NCBI RefSeq assembly: GCF_019710475.1
Contig: NZ_JAJFAX010000005.1
Location: 248,001 to 312,000 of the forward strand
Reading direction: 5' to 3'
Source of the DNA: Glycomyces sp. TRM65418
Lineage (GTDB): Bacteria > Actinomycetota > Actinomycetes > Mycobacteriales > Micromonosporaceae
DNA length: 64,000 nt
Part shown: positions 34,624 through 43,090 of the stretch, piece by piece
Layout: each line of letters starts with the position of its first letter
How positions within the stretch are numbered: position 1 is the first letter of the stretch
The notes under the pieces: model-generated
Database searches by the model: none
What the model was told of the DNA's origin: nothing
The model's input: the letters and a program-made list of their open reading frames with translations, nothing else
Position numbers and translations under genes: made by a program

Positions 34624-35927
34624 GTCTGTGCATCGTACGGTGCCTCGTCACGCGCGAGGTAGGCGTATCCGACGCATATCAGACCGTAGGCGAGGGCCAC
34701 CCCCAGCAGCGTGCCGGGCGCGTAGCCGTCCTTGGGGACGAGGAACGCGGCGGCGAAGAGCCCGCCGAGGTAGCCGACGTTGTAGACGGTGTCGTTGACG
34801 CTGAAGACGCGGCCGCGGTAGGCGTCCTCGACGCCCCGCTGGATGCTCGTGTCCACCGTGATCTTCAGGCCCTGCGAGGCGATGTTCACCAGCAGGACCG
34901 CGACGGCGAACATCACCGGCTGCATCGTGCCCGCCAGCGCCGCGACGACGACCGCGCACAGGGCCATGAGCATGACGATCCAGTTCCGCGGGCCCCACGA
35001 GCGGGTCGCGCGGGGCGTCGCGAGCGCCGCGGCGAGGACGCCGACGTTGCCCAGGACCGCGAGCACCAGGAGCCACGAGATCGTGGTGGTGCGCCTCGGG
35101 TCGGACTCGATGTCCCAGAAGAAGCCCATGAACAGGGCGATCGCGATGATGAACACGATCCCGTACAGGAACCGGTGCAGCCCCTGCACGGCCATGACCA
35201 GGGCCGGGCCGCGGCGGCGGCCGAGGTGCCGGAAGCCGGCCCACATGCCCGCGGTGGTCTGGACCAGGCCGCGCCACATGCCGCCGCCGACCGCCTCGTC
35301 CTCGACCGGGCCGAGCCCGCCGCGGCGGAACGAGGCCGCGACGACCATCGCGGACGCGAGGTAGCCGCATCCCGCGGCGAGCGCGAGCATCGAGTAGGAC
35401 ACCCCGGAATGGAGGAGCTCGGTGACGCCGGTGGTCGCCAGGCCCAGGCCGTAGGCGAGCGCGCCGAGCGTCGAGGCGAGCGAGTTGGCGGTGACGAGGT
35501 CGCGCTCGGGGACGACCTGCGGGTGGGAGGCCGCGAGGCCGGCGAGGACGAACCGGTTGGCGGCCAGGACGATCATGGCGCACAGCACCCACGTCCAGTT
35601 GAAGCCCGTGGCCAGGGTCACGCAGATGACGATCATGAGGGCGGCCCGGACGAGGTTCGCGCCGCCGATGAGGTTGCGGCGGCTGAACCGGTCGAGCACG
35701 GTCCCCACATAGGGTCCCAGCAGGGAGTACGGGCCGAGGAGGACGGCGACGGCGGCCGCGTACCGGAACGGGTCGGAGGCCTCGCCGAGCGCCGGGTTGA
35801 AGAACACCGACAGCGCGAGCGAGGCCTGGAACATGCCGTCCGCGGCCTGCGAGGTCAGCCGCACCGCCAGCAGCTGCCGGAAACGGCGGTTGCCTGCGAG
35901 GTTCCGGACGTGCCCGTCGGTGCGCAT
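34581..35927 (-). CDS. Major facilitator superfamily transporter
   Basis: 448 residues with about twelve hydrophobic segments. The N-terminus NRRFRQLLAVRLTSQAADGM and the loop GPYVGTVLDRFSRRNLI (an A-type motif between helices 2 and 3) match MFS drug/ion antiporters, but the substrate is unknown. The ATG is exactly 6 bases after TATCCT on the minus strand (35934-35939), indicating a leaderless mRNA. The end overlaps the cyclophilin gene, which is transcribed in the same direction. Confidence 0.85.
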   Translation of the reverse strand: MRTDGHVRNLAGNRRFRQLLAVRLTSQAADGMFQASLALSVFFNPALGEASDPFRYAAAVAVLLGPYSLLGPYVGTVLDRFSRRNLIGGANLVRAALMIVICVTLATGFNWTWVLCAMIVLAANRFVLAGLAASHPQVVPERDLVTANSLASTLGALAYGLGLATTGVTELLHSGVSYSMLALAAGCGYLASAMVVAASFRRGGLGPVEDEAVGGGMWRGLVQTTAGMWAGFRHLGRRRGPALVMAVQGLHRFLYGIVFIIAIALFMGFFWDIESDPRRTTTISWLLVLAVLGNVGVLAAALATPRATRSWGPRNWIVMLMALCAVVVAALAGTMQPVMFAVAVLLVNIASQGLKITVDTSIQRGVEDAYRGRVFSVNDTVYNVGYLGGLFAAAFLVPKDGYAPGTLLGVALAYGLICVGYAYLARDEAPYDAQTWSPAATEARPSTN

Positions 35928-35955
35928 CGTCCGAGGATAACTCCGCGGAACGCCA

Positions 35956-36011
35956 AGGGGGACCTCATTCTTCGCCGCGGCCGGACGGCCGAACGAAGAC
36001 GGGGTCCCCCT
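35956..36011 (-). terminator. Long hairpin after ino1
   Basis: AGGGGGACC (35956-35964) pairs with GGTCCCCCT (36003-36011); the interior contains CGGCC-GGAC-GGCCG as a second stem. It lies between the ino1 stop and the MFS start. Confidence 0.7.
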
Positions 36012-36033
36012 GGGACGTGATCGCAGCGCGCGC

Positions 36034-37104
36034 CTACAGGCCCGCGATGAAGTTCTCGACGGCGATGCGCGCCTCTTCGTCGGAGAACTGCTTGGCCGGC
36101 GACTTCATGAAGTAGCTCGACGCGCTCTCGACCGGGCCGCCGTGGCCGCGGTCCAGGGCGATCTTGGCCGCGCGCACCGCGTCGATGATGACGCCCGCCG
36201 AGTTCGGCGAGTCCCACACCTCGAGCTTGAGCTCCGCGTTGAGCGGCACGTCGCCGAAGGTGGTGCCCTCCAGGCGGATGTACGCCCACTTGCGGTCGGT
36301 CAGCCACGGGACGTGGTCCGAGGGGCCGATGTGCACGTCGGCACCGCGCATCTCGTGCGGGATCTGCGAGGTCACCGACTGGGTCTTGGAGATCTTCTTG
36401 CTCGTGAGGCGGGTGCGCTCGAGCATGTTCATGAAGTCCATGTTGCCGCCGAAGTTCAGCTGGTACGTGCGGTCGAGGCGCACGCCGCGGTCCTCGAACA
36501 GCTTCGCCAGCACGCGGTGCACGATGGTGGCGCCGACCTGCGACTTGATGTCGTCGCCGACGATCGGGACACCGGCGGCGGTGAACTTCTCGGCCCATTC
36601 GGGGTCGGAGGCGATGAACACGGGGAGGGCGTTGACGAACGCGGCGCCCGCGTCGATCGAGGCCTGCGCGTAGAACTTCGCGGCCGTCTCGCTGCCCACG
36701 GGCAGGTAGCAGACCACGACGTCGGCCTTGGCCTCCTTGAGGACGGCCACGACGTCGACCGGCTCCTCGGAGGACTCGGTGACCATCTCCGTGTAGTACT
36801 GTCCCAAGCCGTCGTGGGTCGGGCCGCGCAGCACCGTGACGCCGGTGGGGGGCACCTCGGCGAACTGGATCGTGTTGTTCTCCGAGGCGTTGATCGCGCT
36901 GGAGAGGTCCTGGCCGACCTTCTTCGCGTCGACGTCGAACGCGGCGACGAACTCGATGTCGCCCACGTGGTAGTCGCCGAACTGGACGTGCATGAGGCCG
37001 GGCACCCGGTCCTCGGGCTTGGCGTCGCGGTAGTACTCGACGCCCTGAACCAACGAAGAGGCGCAGTTCCCCACGCCGACAATGGCTACGCGCAGCTTAC
37101 CCAT
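36034..37104 (-). CDS. ino1: Inositol-3-phosphate synthase (actinobacterial type)
   Basis: 356 residues. NAD-dependent conversion of glucose 6-phosphate to inositol 1-phosphate, the precursor of phosphatidylinositol and mycothiol. [16 protein letters not shown] is the Rossmann glycine loop, [37 protein letters not shown] and [18 protein letters not shown] cover the conserved core, and [13 protein letters not shown] lies in the catalytic domain. The ATG overlaps the end of the padR gene by 8 bp, so they are one operon with the regulator first. Confidence 0.96.
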   Translation of the reverse strand: MGKLRVAIVGVGNCASSLVQGVEYYRDAKPEDRVPGLMHVQFGDYHVGDIEFVAAFDVDAKKVGQDLSSAINASENNTIQFAEVPPTGVTVLRGPTHDGLGQYYTEMVTESSEEPVDVVAVLKEAKADVVVCYLPVGSETAAKFYAQASIDAGAAFVNALPVFIASDPEWAEKFTAAGVPIVGDDIKSQVGATIVHRVLAKLFEDRGVRLDRTYQLNFGGNMDFMNMLERTRLTSKKISKTQSVTSQIPHEMRGADVHIGPSDHVPWLTDRKWAYIRLEGTTFGDVPLNAELKLEVWDSPNSAGVIIDAVRAAKIALDRGHGGPVESASSYFMKSPAKQFSDEEARIAVENFIAGL

Positions 37105-37810
37105 CGCGCATGCCTCCTTTGCCTTGTTTATTTGGGTCTCCGGCGCTCGCAGCCGGATCGGGTGTTCCCTGTGCCGGGGCGGCCTGGTGCCGCTCCGGTT
37201 CGGCGATCGGATCGCCGAAGTCGTTGCGCTGCTCGGGCCGGCGGCTCTCCTCGGAGGCGATGAGCTCGTTGAGCCAGCGCACCTCCCGCTCGGCCGTCTC
37301 CAGGCCGTGCCGCTGCAGTTCGAGCCCGTAGGCGTCGAGCCGCTCGGCGGTGCGGGCCAGGGCCTCCCGGATGCGCTCGCGGCGCTCCTCGACGCGGCGT
37401 CGCCGCGCCTCCAGGATGCGCAGGCGGGTGGCCGGGTCGGTCCGGGAGAAGAACGCGAAGTGCACCCCGAACAGGGCCTCGTCGGCGGTTTCGGGGCCGG
37501 CTTCGGCCATGAGCTGAGCGAAGTGCTCTTTGCCTTCGGGTGTGAGCCGGTAGACCTTTCGGGCCCGGCGGCCCGTGAGCAGCGGTTTCTCTGCGGCGCC
37601 TTTGACGGCGCCGCCCTTCTCGGCAGTGCCCTCCGCCGGGGCCTCCTCGGCGATGAGTCCGCGCTGACGCATCCGCTTCAGGGTGGGGTAGAGGGAGCCG
37701 TAACTGAACGCGGCCCGAATGGCCCCCAACAGGGCCAGCAGACGTTTGCGCAGCTCATAACCGTGCATGGGGGATTCGTGCAGGAGTCCGAGAATGGCGA
37801 GCTCAAGCAT
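37097..37810 (-). CDS. PadR-family transcriptional regulator upstream of ino1
   Basis: 237 residues. The N-terminal winged helix [20 protein letters not shown] and [18 protein letters not shown] is a classic PadR start. A PAP-helix follows, and the second half is a long coiled coil ([18 protein letters not shown]). This is larger than PadR itself, like the actinobacterial regulators that precede ino1. GGAGGGG lies before the ATG. A perfect palindrome, 37845-37867, sits 35 bases upstream, so it probably represses its own operon, including ino1. Confidence 0.88.
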   Translation of the reverse strand: MLELAILGLLHESPMHGYELRKRLLALLGAIRAAFSYGSLYPTLKRMRQRGLIAEEAPAEGTAEKGGAVKGAAEKPLLTGRRARKVYRLTPEGKEHFAQLMAEAGPETADEALFGVHFAFFSRTDPATRLRILEARRRRVEERRERIREALARTAERLDAYGLELQRHGLETAEREVRWLNELIASEESRRPEQRNDFGDPIAEPERHQAAPAQGTPDPAASAGDPNKQGKGGMRDG

Positions 37811-37844
37811 CGCGCCCCTCCTCTCACACGGTGACCTAACGCGG

Positions 37845-37867
37845 TGATGTATCGGTTCGATACATCA
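37845..37867 (-). promoter_or_regulatory. Palindromic operator upstream of padR-ino1
   Basis: TGATGTATCG (37845-37854) and CGATACATCA (37858-37867) form a perfect 10-bp inverted repeat with a 3-bp spacer. It includes ATGT and ACAT half-sites like those described for PadR-family repressors. Its position in the promoter region supports autorepression. Confidence 0.75.
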
Positions 37868-38150
37868 GCGTCCACCATAGCGTGCGGTCGGAAATCACGT
37901 CAAGGCGCGGGTCCGAGCCCTGTTCAGTGCGGTCGTCATCCGCTAAGCTCGGCCCCACCAAGCGATCTAGCAGAGTTCTCTCAGGTTCAATGTGCGAAAC
38001 TGCGAGACGACCGGCCACCCCCCATGCCGGGAGCAGACCTTTGCGAACGCCGGTCCGCCGGGCGCGTCCTCTTCGGGATGCCGCGCGCCGGGTGCACCGG
38101 GCCGACCGGCAAGCCCCTGTCAGGGGTACACAGCACGTGGATGGTTGAGC

Positions 38151-41100
38151 ATGAGCGACTACGGTTATCGTCCCGCCCCGCCGCCTGAGGACGGACGGCC
38201 CCAGGGACGGGGCACCGGGCAGCCGGGCGGCCGGGCCTACGGCAGCGCGCCGGGCGGTTCCGGGGCCGGCTCGAACGATCCCGACTACGGGTGGGGCGGC
38301 CCCTCGCCGCAGCGGCCGGGCGGCCAGGGCCAGAGCCCGCAGGCTCCCGGTCCGCGCCGGCAGCCGTACGGCACGCCCGCTTCCGGTTCCGCTTCGGTCG
38401 GCCGCGGCCAGGTGCCGCCCGGACGCGGCTCCGCCCCGGTGGGCCGGCCCACCGGTTCGGCCTCCGTCGGCAGCGCCTCCGTGGGCGGGCCGGGGCGGGC
38501 CTCGGTCGGCGGACCGGGTCGCGCGTCGGTCGGCTCCGCCTCCGTCGGCTCGGCGTCCGTGGGCTCGGCCTCGGTCGGCACCGCCCGCCCGGTCGACGTC
38601 GACGGGGACGGCCCCGGCGAGCGCACCGGCCGCGCCAGCGTCACCGGCACCCGCCGCGCCGGCAAGGGCCCCCTGAACAAGGACGACCTCGAAGAGAGTG
38701 CGAAGAAGAAGAAACGCAAACGCCTCGGCCGCAAGATGCTCGCGGCCATGATCGCGTTGGGCGTCCTCTTCATCGCCGGCATCACCGTGGTCGGCACCTA
38801 CTTCTTCCAGAACACGCCGCCGCTGGAAGGCGTCCTCCGCGCCGGCGAGTCCTCGGCGTTCTACTACGCCGACGGCACCACCCAGGCGGGCGCCTTCGGC
38901 GACACCCTCCGCCTCCAGGCCGACCCGGACGAGATCCCCGAGGAGGTCAAGGAAGCCCTGGTGGCGCTCGAGGACCGCAAGTTCTACGAGCACAGCGGCG
39001 TCAACTTCGCGCGCACCGCGAGCGCCCTGGTCAACAACCTCACCGGCGGCGAGACCCAGGGCGCGTCCACCATCACCCAGCAGTACGCGGGCATGTACAT
39101 GGACGCCCGCGACCAGATCTCCTACGACCGCAAGGCCCGCGAGGCGGCCCTGGCGTTCAAGATGGAGCAGGAGTACTCCAAAGACGAGATCATCACCGCC
39201 TACCTCAACATGGCCTACTTCGGGCGGGGCGCCTACGGCATCGAGGCGGCGGCGAAGAACTACTTCGACGTGCCCCTGCAAGACCTGGACTACGGCCAGG
39301 CCGCGTTCATCGTCATGCAGGTCAAGTCGCCCAACGGCTACTACGACTCCTACTACCAGGACGCGTACAACGAGGAGGCCGCGCTCGCCCGCTGGGACCA
39401 CGCGATGCAGTCGCTGGTCGAGACCGGCGAGCTCACCCAGGCCGAGCGCGACGAGTACACCTTCCCCGAGACGGTCCAGGAGTTCAACGCCTCCGGGTCG
39501 TGGGGCGGCAACACCGACCTCGGCTTCATCATCAACGAGCTCGACGGCTACGTGTACGACGAGCTCCAAGAGCGGTACGGCATCACGAAGGAGATGCTCA
39601 AGGGCAGCGAGGACGAGCCCAACAGCGGCGGCTACAAGATCGACCTCACGATCGATCCGGTGATCCAGAACTCCCTGCGGATCACCGGGTCCCGCGGCGG
39701 CCTCGCGGTGGAGAAGAACGAGAACGGCGAGCCGATCGACGCCGACGGCAACGTCGTCCAGGACCCGAGCCAGGCCGAGAAGATCCTCACCGAGGAGGGC
39801 TACGCCCAGTTCGAGAACTCCAACGAGGACGCCGCGCTCTTCGAGTACGAGGAGTACATGATGACGGCGATGGTCGCGATCGACCCGAAGACCGGTGAGA
39901 TCCTCGGCTACTACGGCGGCGACAACGGCTTCGGCGTCGACAAGGCCGGCGCCGAGTCGCCCCACCCGCCGTCGTCGACGTTCAAGATGGTCACCGCCGC
40001 CACCGCGATGGCGAACGGCGACTCGCCCGACTCCTGGTTCAACGCGAGCTCGCCGCGCCAGTTCGAGTCGCTGACCAACGACGACGGGTCCTGCATCGGC
40101 AGCGGCACCTACCCGAACTGCACCCTGCGCAACGGCAGCCAGGAGTCCAAGGTCGAGATGACCCTGACCGACGCGGTGCGCGACTCGAAGAACACCCCGA
40201 TGTACGCGATCTCGGAGCACTACGGGGCCGACAAGATCCTCGACATCGCCGACCAGATGGGCCTGTCGGTCATGAACCAGGCCCGCACGATCCAGGACGA
40301 CACCGGCGAGCCGCACGACGTCAGCGTCAACTACCGCATGCACGGCGACGGCACCTACACCCAGCACGGGACCGCCGTCGACGCCGACAACGAGCCGGTC
40401 GTGGACGGCTCCGGCAACTGGGACGTCTACGCCGACATCCAGGTCGACGAGGACTGCAACCCGATCGTCAACACCGACGGCCGCTTCCTCCAGGCCGAGG
40501 AGAGCACCCTCTGCGAGATCGGCGGCAAGGGCACGACCGACCCGTTCTACCACCACCTCGCGTTCGGCCAGTACCCGACGAGCGTGCGCGACATGGCCTC
40601 GATCTACGCCACCATCGCCAACGACGGCGTGTACAACGAGTCGCACTTCGTCAAGAAGGTCACCAACAACGCCGGCGAGGAAGTCCAGCCCAAGGAGGAC
40701 TCGCTCGTCCTCAACGACCAGGTCATCGACGCGGCCGTCGCGCAGAACCTGCAGTGGATCGGCTCGGAGATCGGCGGCGAGTCCGCAACCGACCAGCTCG
40801 ACCGCGACTACTTCGGCAAGACCGGGACCTGGGAGGCCGGCGGCCGGGACAAGAACGGCGAGAAGTACCCCGACTCGTACAACGCCCACGCCTGGTACGT
40901 CGGGGCGATCCCGCAGCTGTCCATCGCCGCGTGGGTCGGCAACGTGACCTCCGAGTCCGACCCGATCGCCGACCCGAACGACGACAAGACCAACGTGTAC
41001 GGCTCCAACACCGCCTACCCGGTCTGGTACACCGCCATGACGCGGATCCTCGAGGACAAGGACTGGGAGAAAGAGGAGTGGGCCGGCAAGGACGAGTCCC

Positions 41101-41462
41101 AGGGCAACAAGACCAGCTGGGACATCGAGCTCGCCGGCGGCCCCCTCAGCGGGGGCGCGTTCTGCGCCGCGAACGGGGACGACCCCCTGTGCGCGAGCCA
41201 GCAGGAGGACGAGGCGCAGCAGGAGTGCGAAGAGGGCGGCGGCACCTGGGAGGGCGACCGGTGCGAGACCGAGGAGGAGGAGACCGACCGCGGTCAGGAC
41301 GTGACCTCGCCGACCACCGAGCCCGGTGACGACGAGTCCACCGGCGAAGACGAGGAATGCGGCGGCATGCTCCAGCCGCCGTGCGACGGCGACGAGCCCA
41401 CGACGCCCGAGGAGGGGGCGACCACGTCCCAGGGCGACGACAACCGCAACAACGGCAATTGA
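38151..41462 (+). CDS. Bifunctional penicillin-binding protein, class A
   Basis: 1103 residues. The cytoplasmic Gly/Pro/Ser-rich tail (about 180 residues) contains eight ASVG repeats. Then come basic residues (AKKKKRKRLGRK), a membrane anchor (MLAAMIALGVLFIAGITVVG), the GT51 domain with ALEDRKFYEHSGVNFART and QGASTITQQYAGMY, and the transpeptidase with SSTFKMVT (SxxK), DSKNTPMY (SxN) and FGKTGTWE (KTG). The C-terminal 160 residues are acidic with several Cys. No PASTA domain. It polymerises and cross-links peptidoglycan. The ATG at 38151 has only a weak GGATGG upstream. The gap before it (from 37868) has no gene. Confidence 0.92.
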   Translation: MSDYGYRPAPPPEDGRPQGRGTGQPGGRAYGSAPGGSGAGSNDPDYGWGGPSPQRPGGQGQSPQAPGPRRQPYGTPASGSASVGRGQVPPGRGSAPVGRPTGSASVGSASVGGPGRASVGGPGRASVGSASVGSASVGSASVGTARPVDVDGDGPGERTGRASVTGTRRAGKGPLNKDDLEESAKKKKRKRLGRKMLAAMIALGVLFIAGITVVGTYFFQNTPPLEGVLRAGESSAFYYADGTTQAGAFGDTLRLQADPDEIPEEVKEALVALEDRKFYEHSGVNFARTASALVNNLTGGETQGASTITQQYAGMYMDARDQISYDRKAREAALAFKMEQEYSKDEIITAYLNMAYFGRGAYGIEAAAKNYFDVPLQDLDYGQAAFIVMQVKSPNGYYDSYYQDAYNEEAALARWDHAMQSLVETGELTQAERDEYTFPETVQEFNASGSWGGNTDLGFIINELDGYVYDELQERYGITKEMLKGSEDEPNSGGYKIDLTIDPVIQNSLRITGSRGGLAVEKNENGEPIDADGNVVQDPSQAEKILTEEGYAQFENSNEDAALFEYEEYMMTAMVAIDPKTGEILGYYGGDNGFGVDKAGAESPHPPSSTFKMVTAATAMANGDSPDSWFNASSPRQFESLTNDDGSCIGSGTYPNCTLRNGSQESKVEMTLTDAVRDSKNTPMYAISEHYGADKILDIADQMGLSVMNQARTIQDDTGEPHDVSVNYRMHGDGTYTQHGTAVDADNEPVVDGSGNWDVYADIQVDEDCNPIVNTDGRFLQAEESTLCEIGGKGTTDPFYHHLAFGQYPTSVRDMASIYATIANDGVYNESHFVKKVTNNAGEEVQPKEDSLVLNDQVIDAAVAQNLQWIGSEIGGESATDQLDRDYFGKTGTWEAGGRDKNGEKYPDSYNAHAWYVGAIPQLSIAAWVGNVTSESDPIADPNDDKTNVYGSNTAYPVWYTAMTRILEDKDWEKEEWAGKDESQGNKTSWDIELAGGPLSGGAFCAANGDDPLCASQQEDEAQQECEEGGGTWEGDRCETEEEETDRGQDVTSPTTEPGDDESTGEDEECGGMLQPPCDGDEPTTPEEGATTSQGDDNRNNGN
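38456..38585 (+). repeat. Short repeats encoding the SASVG/RASVG tail of the PBP
   Basis: Seven consecutive units of 15-24 bp encode SASVG or GPGRASVG; an eighth copy lies at about 38393. Codons vary between units (TCC, TCG, GTC, GTG), so the repeat is old or selected at protein level, not a fresh slippage. Confidence 0.75.
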
Positions 41463-41505
41463 CGCCTCGCTCGGACTGATCGCTCCGCGCCGCCGATAGC
41501 GACGC

Positions 41506-41544
41506 GACGGCGGCATGGGCCACAATAGGGCCCATGCCGCCGTC
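41506..41544. terminator. Perfect 16-bp inverted repeat spanning the GT87 start codon
   Basis: GACGGCGGCATGGGCC (41506-41521) pairs perfectly with GGCCCATGCCGCCGTC (41529-41544) across a 7-base loop ACAATAG, with TTT right after. It would end pbp transcripts, yet the right arm contains the ATG of the next gene, and the loop holds a -10-like CACAAT (from 41521). In a read-through RNA the start codon would be buried; in a leaderless RNA it would be free. Confidence 0.75.
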
Positions 41545-43090
41545 TTTCTCCGAGCAGCCGGACGCTGCCGAGCCGATCCGGGCCGAGCAGCCCCCGGCCG
41601 CCCCCACCCTCACCGACCGCGTGGCCCGCTTCGCCTCGGGCTTCATCGGCGGACCGCTCGGCGACCACGCCGTCGACCCGCCCCGCCGTCGCTTCTGGAC
41701 ACCGCTCCGCGTCATCCTCCTCACCGGCCTGATCGCGTTCGCGATCAACTGGATCCAGAAGTACCCCTGCTCCGCGGGCGGCTGGGTCGACTGGCAGCAG
41801 TACACGAACGCCTGCTACACCGACATCCGCGCGCTGTGGGGGGCCGAGCGCCTCAACGAAGGGGCCGTCCCCTACCGCGACCACCCGGTCGAATACCCGG
41901 TGCTGACCGGCTGGTTCATGGGGATCCTCGGGCAGATCGCCTACCGCATCGGCTCCGTGGCCGGGACCGACGGCGGCCCGATCTTCTACCACCTCAACGC
42001 AATCGTGCTGTTCGTCTGCGGCGCCGCCGCCATCGCGATCCTCTACAGGATCCGCGAGGACAACCGCCGCACCGACCTGCCCGGACCCGACCCCGATCCG
42101 GCACTCGTCCGCTCCCGGCCCTCGCGGCCCTGGGACGCGATGATGCTCGCGGCCGCCCCGGTCATGCTCGTCACCGCCACCGTCAACTGGGACCTGTTCG
42201 CCATCGCCCTGTCGATGCCGTTCTTCCTGTACTGGCAGCGCGGCCGCCCGGTCATGGCCGGGCTGTTCCTCGGGCTCGCCGTGGCCGCGAAGTTCTACGC
42301 GCTCCTCTTCATCGGGCCGCTGCTCGTCCTCGCGCTGCGGCAGCGGCGACTCCTGCCCGCGCTCCAGGCCACGGCCACCGCGGCCGTCGTCTGGGCGGTG
42401 TGCAACGCGCCCGTCGCGTACCTGTGGCCCGAGTCGTGGATGCGGTTCTTCGAACTCAACTCCGAGCGGCCCGTCGACTGGGGCACCGGCTGGTACGTGC
42501 TCCGCGGCCTCACCGGGTGGGAGCGGCTCTGGGACTCCGCGTTCGTCAACGACCTCTACCTGGTCCTGTTCGCGCTCTCCTGCGTCGGCATCGCGGCCCT
42601 CGGGTTCTTCGCCGGCCGCCGGCCCGCCGCCGGCGGCGCGCTCGGCCTGCGGGGCCCGGCCGCACCGGACGACGTGATGCCCCGGCTCGCGCAGCTGTGC
42701 TTCCTCGTCGTCGCCGCGTTCCTGCTGTTCGGCAAGGTCTGGTCGCAGCAGTACGTGCTGTGGCTCATCCCGCTCGCCGTGCTCGCCCGCCCCAAATGGG
42801 GCATGTTCCTGGTGTGGCAGGCCGCCGAACTGTTCTACTTCTTCTCGTTCTACGGCAAGATGCTGCAGGTCTCGGCCGAGGAGGAGGGCCGCGGCATCGC
42901 CGAGGGCCTGTTCCTCACCGCCGCCGCCTCGCGCTGGATCGCCGTCGCGATCATGTGCGCGCTCGTGGTGCGGGAGGTCCTCACCCCGCGTCTGGACGCG
43001 GTGCGATCCCTTCCTTCGCGGCCCACGACCGCAGCTCCCGCTCCGCCTCCTCGCGAGGCATCGGACCCCGCTCCAGCCGCAGCTCCTTGA
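41534..43090 (+). CDS. Integral membrane glycosyltransferase, GT87-like (DUF2029)
   Basis: 518 residues with about eight to ten membrane helices. After the first helix, the loop contains CYTDIRALWGAERLNEGAVP and YRDHPVEYPVLTGWFMG, the YRDxxVEYP motif of the actinobacterial polyprenol-phosphomannose-dependent family. KFYALLFIGPLLVLAL and KVWSQQYVLWLIPLAV are further typical parts. A mannosyltransferase acting outside is likely by family; the acceptor is unknown. The Pro-rich C-terminus overlaps the convergent CCA gene by 110 bp. Confidence 0.8.
   Translation: MPPSFSEQPDAAEPIRAEQPPAAPTLTDRVARFASGFIGGPLGDHAVDPPRRRFWTPLRVILLTGLIAFAINWIQKYPCSAGGWVDWQQYTNACYTDIRALWGAERLNEGAVPYRDHPVEYPVLTGWFMGILGQIAYRIGSVAGTDGGPIFYHLNAIVLFVCGAAAIAILYRIREDNRRTDLPGPDPDPALVRSRPSRPWDAMMLAAAPVMLVTATVNWDLFAIALSMPFFLYWQRGRPVMAGLFLGLAVAAKFYALLFIGPLLVLALRQRRLLPALQATATAAVVWAVCNAPVAYLWPESWMRFFELNSERPVDWGTGWYVLRGLTGWERLWDSAFVNDLYLVLFALSCVGIAALGFFAGRRPAAGGALGLRGPAAPDDVMPRLAQLCFLVVAAFLLFGKVWSQQYVLWLIPLAVLARPKWGMFLVWQAAELFYFFSFYGKMLQVSAEEEGRGIAEGLFLTAAASRWIAVAIMCALVVREVLTPRLDAVRSLPSRPTTAAPAPPPREASDPAPAAAP

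Noticed and set aside
37836-41525. Minus-strand frame of 1229 codons opposite the PBP
   Set aside because: Val/Gly/Asp-rich shadow of the PBP codons without any domain.
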